Source of the DNA: Comamonadaceae bacterium
GTDB lineage: Bacteria; Pseudomonadota; Gammaproteobacteria; Burkholderiales; Burkholderiaceae_C
Reading direction: 5' to 3'
DNA length: 34,363 nucleotides
Assembly: GCA_947455585.1 (NCBI GenBank)
Contig: CANGOY010000001.1
Coordinates: 1-34,363 of the forward strand
Each line of letters opens with the position of its first letter. Position 1 is the stretch's first letter. Shown here one piece after another: positions 7,056 through 15,103 of this stretch. Below the pieces are notes generated by a model. The model was not told where the DNA came from. It saw nothing but the letters and a program-made list of their open reading frames with translations, and did no database searches. Made by a program: the position numbers and the translations under genes.

Positions 7056-7973
7056 TTAGTCTTTGCCGCCAAAGCGGTGTTCAATTTCACCCACGATGCC
7101 GCGGCGGAACACCAATACACAGACCACGAATGTGCAGCCCATGATGATGGTGACCCAAGAGCCCAAGCTGGCCAAGTAGTTCTCCATCGTGATGATGACG
7201 GCTGCGCCCACCGCTGGGCCAATCAAAGTACCCATGCCGCCCAGCAAGGTCATCAACACCACTTCACCCGACATTTGCCAGCCCACGTCTGTGAGCGTGG
7301 CCAAACCAAAGGCAATCGCTTTGGTGGCACCGGCCAAACCGGCTAGTGCGGCTGACAACACAAAGGCCACCAGTTTGTAGTGGTCCACGTTGTAGCCCAA
7401 AGACAAAGCGCGTTGCTCGTTTTCGCGGATGGACTTCAGCACTTGGCCGAAGGGTGAATGTACCACGCGGTAAATCAAAGCAAAGGCCGCCACAAAGATG
7501 GCGAGGACCATGTAGTACATGGTCGTGTCACTGCTCATGTCGACAAAACCAAACAACTTGCCGCGTGGAATGCTTTGAATGCCGTCTTCGGCATACGTGA
7601 ACGGTGACTGCACGCAGATGAAGTAAATCATTTGCGCCAAAGCCAAGGTGACCATGGCAAAGTAAATGCCTTGACGACGCACGGCCAGCCAACCTGTAAA
7701 CAAGCCAATGCAAGCAGCAGCCAACGTGCCAGCTAACACGGCCACTTCGGGCGTTAAGCCCCACACCTTGGCGGCATGGCCCGACACATACGCTGCGAAA
7801 CCAAAAAACATGGCATGGCCAAACGAGAGCAAGCCCGTGAAACCAATCAACAAATTAAAGGCGCAGGCGAACAAGCCAAAGCACAACACCTTCATCAAGA
7901 ACATGGGGTAGCCCACAAAGGGCGCTGCCAGCAAGGCGAGCAAGAGTCCGCCGTAAATCAAACGTTTGCTCAT
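7056..7973 (-). CDS. livM: LIV-type ABC transporter permease LivM
   Basis: A 305-aa inner-membrane permease of the HAAT family, with roughly eight to ten hydrophobic helices. Conserved features include FGLFACAFNLLIGFTGLLSFGHAMFFG near residues 30-58, the cytoplasmic coupling region VVHSPFGQVLKSIRENEQRALSLGYNV, and LTLLGGMGTLIGPAVGA near the C-terminus. It pairs with LivH to form the pore. The ATG at 7973 forms a TGATG junction with the livH stop and has GGAG 5 nt upstream. The preceding in-frame GTG at 7976 is too close to that site. It is the last gene of the liv operon. Confidence 0.95.
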   Translation of the reverse strand: MSKRLIYGGLLLALLAAPFVGYPMFLMKVLCFGLFACAFNLLIGFTGLLSFGHAMFFGFAAYVSGHAAKVWGLTPEVAVLAGTLAAACIGLFTGWLAVRRQGIYFAMVTLALAQMIYFICVQSPFTYAEDGIQSIPRGKLFGFVDMSSDTTMYYMVLAIFVAAFALIYRVVHSPFGQVLKSIRENEQRALSLGYNVDHYKLVAFVLSAALAGLAGATKAIAFGLATLTDVGWQMSGEVVLMTLLGGMGTLIGPAVGAAVIITMENYLASLGSWVTIIMGCTFVVCVLVFRRGIVGEIEHRFGGKD

Positions 7974-8860
7974 CACTTCTCCCGCCCGAACAAGCCTGCT
8001 GGCCGGATCAACAACACAACCGCCATGATGATGAACACCACCGTGGACGAGGCTTCCGCAAAAAACACTTTGGTCAAACCTTCAATCAAGCCCAACCCCA
8101 AACCGGTGACGATGGCGCCCAAGATAGAACCCATGCCACCAATCACCACCACCGCAAACACCACGATGATGATGTTGGAGCCCATCAACGGACTCACTTG
8201 GTAAATCGGTGCGGCCATCACCCCGGCGAGGCCCGCCAAGCCCACGCCAAACGCGTAGGTCAAGGTCACCATCAAAGGCACGTTGATGCCAAAGGCTTTG
8301 ACCATGTTGGGGTTTTCGGTGCCAGCGCGCAAGTAAGCGCCGAGCTTGGTTTTCTCAATCACAAACCATGTGAAGAAGCACATGACGATAGACACCGCAA
8401 TGACCCACAGGCGGTATTTGGGCAGCATCATGAAGCCCAAGTCAAACACGCCACGGAACACATCGGGCAACTCATAGGGCAAGCCCGATGAGCCATAAAA
8501 CTCGCGGAAGACGCCTTCCAAAATCAACGCCAAACCAAAGGTGAGCAGCAGACCATACAAGTGGTCGAGTTGGTGCAACCAACGCAGCATGGTTTTCTCA
8601 ATCACCACACCAATCAATGCCACGCCAATGGGGGCAATGATCAAAGCCATCCAATAGTTGATGCCTGAATAGTTCAGCAGCATCCACGCAAAGAAAGCGC
8701 CCACCATGTAAAGCGCACCGTGCGCAAAGTTGACGATGTTGAGCATGCCAAAAATGACTGCCAGCCCCAACGACAAAATGGCATAAAAAGAGCCATTCAC
8801 CAAACCCAGCATGAGTTGCCCCATTAACGCTTGTATGGGTACGCCAAAAATTTCTGTCAT
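7973..8860 (-). CDS. livH: LIV-type ABC transporter permease LivH
   Basis: A 295-aa membrane permease. Typical LivH motifs are GLVNGSFYAILSLGLAVIFGMLNIVNFAHG near the N-terminus, RAGTENPNMVKAFGINV in the coupling loop, and a C-terminal region ending VLLIRPAGLFGREK. It forms the heterodimeric channel with LivM and is energised by LivG/LivF. Its stop overlaps the livM start. It lies 52 nt downstream of livK, across a perfect hairpin that may reduce expression relative to the binding protein. The substrate is a branched-chain amino acid, amide or related compound by family; the exact ligand is not visible. Confidence 0.95.
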   Translation of the reverse strand: MTEIFGVPIQALMGQLMLGLVNGSFYAILSLGLAVIFGMLNIVNFAHGALYMVGAFFAWMLLNYSGINYWMALIIAPIGVALIGVVIEKTMLRWLHQLDHLYGLLLTFGLALILEGVFREFYGSSGLPYELPDVFRGVFDLGFMMLPKYRLWVIAVSIVMCFFTWFVIEKTKLGAYLRAGTENPNMVKAFGINVPLMVTLTYAFGVGLAGLAGVMAAPIYQVSPLMGSNIIIVVFAVVVIGGMGSILGAIVTGLGLGLIEGLTKVFFAEASSTVVFIIMAVVLLIRPAGLFGREK

Positions 8861-8871
8861 AAATCCGGTTC

Positions 8872-8900
8872 AATAAAACGGGCTGCACAATGCAGCCCGT
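8872..8900 (-). terminator. Intra-operon terminator/attenuator between livK and livH
   Basis: A perfect 10-bp inverted repeat (8878-8887 and 8891-8900) with a 3-nt loop and a GC-rich stem. On the minus strand it is followed by TTTTATT, giving a plausible intrinsic terminator 13 nt after the livK stop. No T-run follows on the plus strand. It probably allows partial readthrough into livHM or protects the livK 3' end. Confidence 0.7.
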
Positions 8901-8912
8901 TGTGTCAGCTCA

Positions 8913-10145
8913 TTACTTCTTCGCAAACGCAGGGCAACGGCTTTGCGCCAAAGGCTGGAATGCCTCTTCACCCTTGATGATGCCCTTCAGGTTGTAGTAG
9001 TCCCATGGGCCTTTCGACTCGGAAGGCTTCTTGACTTGGAACAAATACATGTCGTGCACCATGCGACCATCAGGACGCAGCTTGCCGTTCTTGGCAAACA
9101 TGTCGTTGATCGGCATCTCTTGCATCTTCTTCATCACGGCAGCGGTGTCGTCCGTGCCAGCAGCTTGAACAGCCTTCAAGTAATGCATGGTGGATGAGTA
9201 GACAGAAGCGTGGTTGGAGTTGGGCTTCTTCTTCATTTCAGCTTCGTACTTTTGTGACCAAGCGCGTGTCTCGGGGTTCAAGTCCCAATACCAACCTTCG
9301 GTCAAGTACAAGCCTTGTGCGGTGTTCAAGCCAATGGCGTGCACGTCGGTGATCAACATCAACAAGGCGGCCAAGTTTTGCTTCTTGGTCAAACCAAATT
9401 CAGCGGCAGCTTTGATGCTGTTCACCGTGTCGCCACCCGCGTTGGCCAAGCCCACCACTTTGGCGCCTGAGCTTTGTGCTTGCAGCAAGAAGGAGGAGAA
9501 GTCACCAGTAGACAGTGGGTGACGCACAGCGCCCTTCACCGTGCCGCCTGCGGCCTTCACCACATCACCGGTGTCTTTTTCGAGGGAGTGACCAAATGCG
9601 TAGTCAGCGGTCAAGAAGAACCAGCTGTCGCCGCCGTCTTTCACAATGGCTTTGCCCACCACGTTGCTCAAGGCAACAGTGTCCATCAAGTAATGGATAC
9701 CTGTGCCTGGCGCACAATCTTCGTTGGTCAAGCGTGCAGTGGCACCGCCTGTGACGATGGTGATTTTGTTTTTCTCTTTGCCCAAAGCTTGCACTGTCAA
9801 GGACACAGCAGAGTTCAAGTTCTCCACAGTCATGTCCACGCCGTCGCGGTCAAACCATTGTTGGGTCACGTTCTTGGCCACGTCGGGCTTGTTTTGGTGG
9901 TCAGCATTGACCACTTCAATCGGCTTACCAAACATCTTGCCGCCAAAGTCTTTCACAGCCATCTTGGCAGCAGCCACGGCACCAGGGCCGCCGTAGTCGG
10001 CGTACACGCCAGACATGTCGGTCAACACGCCAATCTTCACGCTGTCGCCGGACAATTTGCCCTGAGCCATGGCGCTGGTGGAAACACCTGCCAAAAAGAC
10101 GGCCGTTGCTGCTGCAATGGCTGAGGTCACGAAAGTACGCTTCAT
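8913..10145 (-). CDS. livK: LIV-type ABC transporter periplasmic binding protein
   Basis: A 410-aa periplasmic protein of the type I periplasmic-binding fold (Peripla_BP_6-like). Residues 1-27 are a signal peptide with an AMA cleavage site before QGKLSG. The mature protein starts VKIGVLTDMSGVYADYGGPG, the usual first ligand-binding lobe of amide or branched-chain amino acid receptors. Within a family whose members bind amino acids, amides, aromatic acids and acyl compounds, the ligand cannot be read from sequence. GGAGC lies 6 nt before the ATG. It sits between livF (24 nt upstream) and livH, with a terminator hairpin downstream, so it is likely the most abundant product of the operon. Confidence 0.93.
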   Translation of the reverse strand: MKRTFVTSAIAAATAVFLAGVSTSAMAQGKLSGDSVKIGVLTDMSGVYADYGGPGAVAAAKMAVKDFGGKMFGKPIEVVNADHQNKPDVAKNVTQQWFDRDGVDMTVENLNSAVSLTVQALGKEKNKITIVTGGATARLTNEDCAPGTGIHYLMDTVALSNVVGKAIVKDGGDSWFFLTADYAFGHSLEKDTGDVVKAAGGTVKGAVRHPLSTGDFSSFLLQAQSSGAKVVGLANAGGDTVNSIKAAAEFGLTKKQNLAALLMLITDVHAIGLNTAQGLYLTEGWYWDLNPETRAWSQKYEAEMKKKPNSNHASVYSSTMHYLKAVQAAGTDDTAAVMKKMQEMPINDMFAKNGKLRPDGRMVHDMYLFQVKKPSESKGPWDYYNLKGIIKGEEAFQPLAQSRCPAFAKK

Positions 10146-10169
10146 AGTTTGCTCCTGTTGAAAAAGGGC

Positions 10170-10874
10170 TTAAACGCCCAGATACTCGTTCAGCATTTGT
10201 GCTTTTTTATCGAGCTCATCTTTGTGGACCGTGGCCACGATTTGGCCATGCTCCATCACGTAGTGCCGGTCTGCCAGCGGTGCGGCAAAGCGGAAGTTTT
10301 GTTCGACCAAAATAATGGTCAAGCCTTTGGCTTTGAGTTGGCGAATCACGCGGCCCAGTGTTTGCACAATCACCGGCGCCAAGCCTTCGGTGATTTCGTC
10401 CAACAACAAAATGCGTGCGCCCGAGCGCAGGATACGCGCCATGGCCAACATCTGCTGCTCACCACCCGACAAGCGCGTGCCTTGACTGTGGCGGCGCTCT
10501 TTGAGGTTGGGGAACATTTCGTAAATCTCTTCCACTGACATGCCGCCTGGTCCGATTTTGGGCGGCAGCATGAGGTTTTCTTCGCAGCTCAGCGTCGAGA
10601 AAATTCCGCGCTCTTCTGGGCAGTAGCCCAAGCCTAAACGCGCAATTTGGTTGGTCTGCATGCCAATGGTTTCCACACCATCAATTTGCACCGAACCCGT
10701 ACGCCGACCTGTTAAACCCAAGATGGATTTCATGGTGGTCGAACGACCCGCACCATTGCGGCCCAGCAAAGTGATGAGCTCACCTTCGTGAATTTCGAAA
10801 TCCACACCATGCAAGATGTGTGATTCGCCGTACCAAGAATCAAGGCTCTTGACTTTTAAGAGGGGCTTGCTCAT
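10170..10874 (-). CDS. livF: LIV-type ABC transporter ATPase LivF, Walker A Lys replaced by Arg
   Basis: A 234-aa ATP-binding subunit. The LSGGEQQ signature is at residues 135-141, Walker B LLLDE at 156-160 with catalytic Glu160, and the LivF-type VEQN replaces the usual switch-loop His. The Walker A reads GRNGAGRST (residues 38-46). Arg44 (codon CGT at 10743-10745) stands where ABC ATPases normally have the phosphate-binding Lys. I have an impression that some Burkholderiales LivF proteins share this, so it may be a lineage variant rather than a defect. The partner LivG keeps a normal Walker A. The start overlaps the livG stop by 4 nt (ATGA). Confidence 0.95.
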   Translation of the reverse strand: MSKPLLKVKSLDSWYGESHILHGVDFEIHEGELITLLGRNGAGRSTTMKSILGLTGRRTGSVQIDGVETIGMQTNQIARLGLGYCPEERGIFSTLSCEENLMLPPKIGPGGMSVEEIYEMFPNLKERRHSQGTRLSGGEQQMLAMARILRSGARILLLDEITEGLAPVIVQTLGRVIRQLKAKGLTIILVEQNFRFAAPLADRHYVMEHGQIVATVHKDELDKKAQMLNEYLGV

Positions 10875-11635
10875 GCGACCTCCTCAGCTGTGCCCACATA
10901 GGCCTCAAGCACACGCGGGTCTTTGGACACTTGCGCGTAAGGGCCTTCAGCCAACACCGTACCGCGCGCGAGCACCGTGATGGTGTCGGACAAATCAGAA
11001 ATCACATTCATGTTGTGCTCCACCATCAGCACGGTTCGGTTGGCAGAGACTTTGCGAATCAGGTCCACCACGCGGCTCACGTCTTCGTGGCCCATGCCTT
11101 GGGTGGGCTCGTCCAACAGCATCAGCTCGGGGTCAAGGGCCAAGGTGGTGGCAATTTCAAGCGCACGCTTACGGCCGTAGGGCAGTTCAATGGTTTGCGT
11201 TTGCGCGAAGCTGGCCAAGTCCACTTGCTCTAACAAGTGCATGGCTTGCTCGTTCAAACTGTTGAGGGTGGTCTCGGGTTTCCAGAAATGAAAGCTCGTA
11301 CCGAGTTTGCGCTGCAAGCCAACACGTACGTTTTCCAACACGCTCAGGTGCGGAAACACGGCAGAAATTTGGAACGAACGCACCATGCCCATGCGCGCCA
11401 CTTCGGCAGCTTTGAGCGGTGTGATGTCTTGACCGTTGTAAAAAATCTGGCCCGAGCTCACAGGCAAAAACTTGGTGAGCAAGTTGAACACGGTGGTTTT
11501 GCCGGCACCGTTGGGCCCAATCAAAGCGTGGATGGAGCCGCGCTTGATTTTCAGGTCCACGCCATCCACGGCAATGAAGCCTTTGAATTCGCGCGTGAGC
11601 TGCTTGGTTTCTAAGATGAAGTCGTTGCGTGTCAA
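10871..11635 (-). CDS. livG: LIV-type ABC transporter ATPase LivG
   Basis: A 254-aa ATP-binding subunit that partners LivF at the inner membrane. The intact Walker A GPNGAGKTT is at about residues 40-48. Walker B is in ELMLLDEPTQGMGHEDV, and the switch His is in VLMVEHNMNVI. The conserved LivG insertion VRSFQISAVFPHLSVLENV is present. I chose the TTG at 11635 because it gives the normal LivG length and has GAGG 8 nt upstream. The frame is open further upstream to 11704, but that adds 23 residues with no family resemblance. This is the first gene of the livGFKHM operon; upstream are a GntR-type palindrome and the secF terminator. Confidence 0.88.
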   Translation of the reverse strand: MTRNDFILETKQLTREFKGFIAVDGVDLKIKRGSIHALIGPNGAGKTTVFNLLTKFLPVSSGQIFYNGQDITPLKAAEVARMGMVRSFQISAVFPHLSVLENVRVGLQRKLGTSFHFWKPETTLNSLNEQAMHLLEQVDLASFAQTQTIELPYGRKRALEIATTLALDPELMLLDEPTQGMGHEDVSRVVDLIRKVSANRTVLMVEHNMNVISDLSDTITVLARGTVLAEGPYAQVSKDPRVLEAYVGTAEEVA

Positions 11636-11743
11636 ACCTGTAGCCTCAATGAGTGTCCGTCTGTCTAGGACGCGGATGCTACTCACCGAACGCTTCAGCC
11701 GCAAAGGGGTAAACCCTTTTATCAGTCACCTGGACGACAAAAA

Positions 11744-11756
11744 GTGGTCAGACCAC
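11744..11756. promoter_or_regulatory. GntR/FadR-type operator palindrome upstream of livG
   Basis: A perfect 13-bp palindrome, GTGGTCAGACCAC (6 + 1 + 6), centred about 115 nt upstream of the chosen livG start. Its core TGGTCnGACCA matches the general operator form of the FadR/PdhR/LldR branch of GntR repressors. It sits in the only sizeable gap that could hold the liv operon promoter. No GntR gene lies in the window. Assignment to this family is inference from the motif. Confidence 0.5.
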
Positions 11757-11772
11757 CGCACCAAACAGGCGC

Positions 11773-11797
11773 AAAAAAGCCGGTTCAACCGGCTTTT
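11773..11797. terminator. Terminator downstream of secF (possibly bidirectional)
   Basis: A 9-bp stem (11775-11783 with 11789-11797) with a 5-nt loop, flanked by A-runs and T-runs. Read on the minus strand the stem ends in six T residues, 18 nt after the secF stop. It therefore ends the yajC-secD-secF transcript before the liv operon. The plus strand also has a TTTTCTTT tail. Confidence 0.82.
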
Positions 11798-11814
11798 CTT
11801 TGAAACGTGAGGCC

Positions 11815-12771
11815 TTAAACCACAGCACCCGAATTTTCGTCATCAGAATCGCCCACCACCTTGGTGGCGTGGTGCTTGATGAGGTCATCGCGGCGAATGC
11901 CCAACCACATGGCGATGGCCGCTGCCACGAACACCGATGAGTAAATGCCAAAGCAAATGCCAATGGTCAGCGCCAGCGCAAAGTAATGCAGCGTGGCACC
12001 GCCGAACAGCAACATGGACAAGACCATGAGCTGCGTGCAGCCGTGGGTGATGATGGTGCGGCTGATGGTGGAGGTGATAGCGTTGTCGATGATTTCGACT
12101 GTGGCCATCTTGCGATAGCGGCGGAAGTTTTCGCGAATACGGTCAAAAATCACCACGGACTCGTTCACGGAGTAACCGAGGACAGCGAGCACAGCCGCCA
12201 GCACAGGCAGCGAAAACTCCCACTGGAAGAATGCGAAGAAACCCAAGATGATGACCACGTCATGTAAGTTCGCAATGATGGCCGCCACGGCAAACTTCCA
12301 CTCGAAGCGCATGGCCAAATAAATCATGATGCCCACGATGACGAAAGCCAAGGCCTTGAGGCCGTCTACCGCCAACTCGTCGCCCACTTGTGGACCGACA
12401 AACTCGGTGCGTCGCAGCTGCACATTGCTGTCCGTTGCATTGAGTGCGGTCAGCACTTGTTCGCTTTGCTGGGCAGAGCTCTGGCCTTTGGCAGCTGGCA
12501 TGCGAATCATCACATCACGCGCCGTGCCAAAGTTTTGCACTTGCACATCCGAAAAACCAAGCTTGGCGATTTGGTCGCGCACAGCATTGAGGTCAGCAGG
12601 TTGGCTGTAGCTGACTTCCATCAGTGTGCCGCCTGTGAACTCAACCGACAGGTGCAAACCACGGCTGAACAAGAAGAACACCGCCGCCACAAACGTAATG
12701 AACGAGATGGCGTTGAATGCCACCGCATGCTTCATGAACGGGATGTCTTTACGGATTTTGAAAAATTCCAT
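11815..12771 (-). CDS. secF: Protein translocase subunit SecF
   Basis: A 318-aa inner-membrane protein of the RND superfamily that works with SecD in proton-driven release of proteins from the Sec channel. E. coli SecF is 323 aa. TM1 is near residues 17-37. The periplasmic P1-like domain opens with VEFTGGTLMEVSY. Five further TM segments lie in the C-terminal half, including the hallmark GYSVNESVVIFDRIREN near residue 200. The C-terminus is Asp/Glu-rich and short. It starts 29 nt after secD and is followed by the terminator at 11773-11797. Confidence 0.97.
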   Translation of the reverse strand: MEFFKIRKDIPFMKHAVAFNAISFITFVAAVFFLFSRGLHLSVEFTGGTLMEVSYSQPADLNAVRDQIAKLGFSDVQVQNFGTARDVMIRMPAAKGQSSAQQSEQVLTALNATDSNVQLRRTEFVGPQVGDELAVDGLKALAFVIVGIMIYLAMRFEWKFAVAAIIANLHDVVIILGFFAFFQWEFSLPVLAAVLAVLGYSVNESVVIFDRIRENFRRYRKMATVEIIDNAITSTISRTIITHGCTQLMVLSMLLFGGATLHYFALALTIGICFGIYSSVFVAAAIAMWLGIRRDDLIKHHATKVVGDSDDENSGAVV

Positions 12772-12800
12772 GACTCAAATCTCTTTCTTGTCGCCTGCGC

Positions 12801-14654
12801 TTAAGCGCGCCACACGGTGCCAATAGACACGCTTTGCAATTTCTTTTGGCGGCCATACCAAACGTTGACCAAGCCACGCGAGAAGAACACCGCCGAGAAC
12901 ATGCTGGTCAAAATGCCCAAGCAATGCACCACGGCAAAGCCGCGCACAGGGCCAGAACCAAAGGCCAACAAAGCCAAACCGGCAATCAGGGTGGTGACGT
13001 TGGAGTCAAGGATGGTGGCCCAAGCGCGGTCGTAACCGGCATGGATGGCGGACTGAGGTGACGCACCGTTGCGCAACTCTTCGCGCACGCGTTCGTTGAT
13101 GAGCACGTTGGCGTCAATCGCCATACCCAACACCAAGGCCATCGCGGCCATGCCGGGCAAGGTGAGCGTGGCTTGCAACATGGAGAGCACAGCCACCAAG
13201 AGCAACAAGTTCACCGCCAGCGACACGCTGGAGAACACGCCAAACAACATGTAATAGATGCACATGAAGGCGGTCACGGCCACAAAGCCCCAAGTGACCG
13301 AGTCAAAACCTTTGGCAATGTTTTCAGCGCCTAGGCTTGGGCCAATGGTGCGTTCTTCGATGATTTCCATGGGCGCAGCCAGCGAGCCAGCGCGCAACAA
13401 CAAGGCGGTGTCGTTGGCTTCGACGGTGCTCATGCGGCCAGAAATTTGCACGCGGCCACCGCCGATTTCGCTGCGAATCACAGGCGCGGTGACGACTTCG
13501 CCCTTGCCTTTTTCAAACAACAAAATGGCCATGCGCTTGCCCACGCTCTCACGCGTCACGTCTTTGAAGATGCGTGCGCCTTTGGCGTCGAGCGTCAGGT
13601 GCACGGCGGCTTCTTGGTTTTGTGTGTCAAAGCCAGGTTGCGCGTCGGTCAAGTTTTCGCCCGTCAAAATGACTTGCTTTTTCACAATCACGGCTTGGCC
13701 GTTGCGGTCCATGAAACGCTCTGTGCCAAATGGCACTGGGCCGTTGCCAAACTCTGCCGTGCGAGCTTCGGCACTGTCGTCCACCATGCGGATTTCCAGC
13801 GTGGCGGTGCGGCCCAAAATGTCTTTGGCTTTGGCGGTGTCTTGCACGCCTGGCAGCTGCACCACGATGCGGTCGGTGCCTTGCTGCTGAATCACAGGCT
13901 CGGCCACGCCCAACTCGTTGATGCGGTTGTGCAGCGTGGTGATGTTTTGTTTGATGGCTTGCTCTTGCACGCGCTTGGCAGCCACAGGGTTGATGACCGC
14001 GGTGAGCTTGAAGTCAGCGCCATCGGGACCGCTGGTGGTTTGCAAGTCCAAGAACTGGTCTTGAATCACGCGTTGCGCGGCTTCGAGGGTTTCCATGTCG
14101 CGGAAACGAATCTCGATGGTTTGGTTGTTGCGGCTGATACCGCTGTGGCGCACGTTCTTTTCGCGCAAACCGGTGCGAATGTCACCGGCCAAAGACTCGG
14201 CTTTTTTGGTCAGCGCCGCAGGCATGTCCACTTGCAACATGAAGTGCACGCCACCGCGCAAGTCCAAACCCAAATACATGGGCGCTGCGTTGAGTGAGGT
14301 CAGCCACGCAGGTGAGCGGGCCAACAAATTGAGGGCCACAACATACGAGGCATCGTTGGCGTCGGGCACCAAGGCAAGCTGTATCGCGTCCTTGGCTTTG
14401 AGTTGTTTGTCAGTGGTGTCAAAGCGAACTTTGAGCGAGCCGTTGTCCAAGGTCACCACATCGGGGGTGAGGCTGGCAGCGGCCAAGGCTGCTTGCACAC
14501 GCCCTTGCACAGCCAGGTCGACCTTGACAGACGACTTGGCGGCTGACACCTGCACCGCAGGCGCTTCACCAAAAAAGTTAGGCAGCGTGTAGATGCTGCC
14601 AACCAACAAAGCGATCACGATGATCGCGTACTTCCAAAGGGGGTAACGGTTCAT
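12801..14654 (-). CDS. secD: Protein translocase subunit SecD
   Basis: A 617-aa inner-membrane protein; E. coli SecD is 615 aa. TM1 is at about residues 8-26. The conserved GLDLRGGVHFMLQVDM follows near residue 128. The large periplasmic P1 domain contains NRINELGVAEPVIQQQG and IVVQLPGVQDTAKAKDILG. The C-terminal TM bundle carries GMAIDANVLINERVREEL, where the Asp is needed for proton coupling in SecD. It forms the SecDF complex, with YajC as an accessory. It lies in the standard yajC-secD-secF order, with yajC 32 nt upstream. Confidence 0.97.
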   Translation of the reverse strand: MNRYPLWKYAIIVIALLVGSIYTLPNFFGEAPAVQVSAAKSSVKVDLAVQGRVQAALAAASLTPDVVTLDNGSLKVRFDTTDKQLKAKDAIQLALVPDANDASYVVALNLLARSPAWLTSLNAAPMYLGLDLRGGVHFMLQVDMPAALTKKAESLAGDIRTGLREKNVRHSGISRNNQTIEIRFRDMETLEAAQRVIQDQFLDLQTTSGPDGADFKLTAVINPVAAKRVQEQAIKQNITTLHNRINELGVAEPVIQQQGTDRIVVQLPGVQDTAKAKDILGRTATLEIRMVDDSAEARTAEFGNGPVPFGTERFMDRNGQAVIVKKQVILTGENLTDAQPGFDTQNQEAAVHLTLDAKGARIFKDVTRESVGKRMAILLFEKGKGEVVTAPVIRSEIGGGRVQISGRMSTVEANDTALLLRAGSLAAPMEIIEERTIGPSLGAENIAKGFDSVTWGFVAVTAFMCIYYMLFGVFSSVSLAVNLLLLVAVLSMLQATLTLPGMAAMALVLGMAIDANVLINERVREELRNGASPQSAIHAGYDRAWATILDSNVTTLIAGLALLAFGSGPVRGFAVVHCLGILTSMFSAVFFSRGLVNVWYGRQKKLQSVSIGTVWRA

Positions 14655-14686
14655 GATCGCTTCGTCGTTTTAATGGTGGGTACGAA

Positions 14687-15016
14687 TTACAGTGAACCTT
14701 TAGGCAGCACTTGCACCACAGCTTGGCGTTGCAATTGCACTTCCACGCCAGCAGCAATTTCGATGGTCACCGTGGCTTCAGCCAACTTGGTCACCTTGCC
14801 GAGCAAGCCGCCAGCGGTGGCGATTTCGTCGCCTTTGGCGATGGCCTCGATCATGGCTTTGTGTTCTTTTTGACGCTTCATTTGTGGGCGAATCATCACG
14901 AAATACAAGACCACAAACATCAACACCAAAGGCAACATGCCTTGGAGCGAAGACATGATGTCATTGCCTGCAGCAGCGGCAGGAGCGGTTTGGGCAAAAG
15001 CAGAAGAAATCAACAC
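14687..15016 (-). CDS. yajC: Preprotein translocase subunit YajC
   Basis: A 109-aa small membrane protein; E. coli YajC is 110 aa. A single TM segment (LPLVLMFVVLYFVMI, about residues 28-42) is followed at once by the family signature RPQMKRQKEHKAMIEAIAKGDEIATAGG. The C-terminus is a small beta domain. I chose GTG at 15016, giving MLISSAFAQTAP, the usual YajC opening, with GGAG 7 nt upstream. The open frame extends to 15073 but the extra residues are not YajC-like. It is the first gene of the yajC-secD-secF operon. Confidence 0.93.
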   Translation of the reverse strand: MLISSAFAQTAPAAAAGNDIMSSLQGMLPLVLMFVVLYFVMIRPQMKRQKEHKAMIEAIAKGDEIATAGGLLGKVTKLAEATVTIEIAAGVEVQLQRQAVVQVLPKGSL

Positions 15017-15041
15017 GGTCAAACTCCAAATTGAGGGACTG

Positions 15042-15068
15042 CTGCTGGGGTGCAAAACGCCCCAGCAG
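15042..15068. other. Hairpin in the yajC leader
   Basis: A perfect 9-bp inverted repeat (15042-15050 with 15060-15068) with a 9-nt loop, lying in the 87-nt gap between the oxidoreductase stop and the yajC start. No T-run follows on either strand, so it is not a standard intrinsic terminator. It may be a structured 5' leader for yajC or a 3' stabiliser. Confidence 0.4.
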
Positions 15069-15103
15069 ACCAACCGCGGATTGTATGCGGCTGACTCAGT
15101 GCC

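Noticed and set aside
11636..11704. N-terminal extension of LivG
   Set aside because: The extra 23 residues do not resemble LivG, and the TTG at 11635 gives the normal family length with GAGG upstream.
13446..14297. A 283-codon plus-strand frame opposite secD
   Set aside because: It is a shadow of secD, with no ribosome site or family motif.
15017..15073. N-terminal extension of YajC
   Set aside because: The 19 residues include the hairpin sequence and are not YajC-like. The GTG at 15016 gives the usual MLIS-type start.
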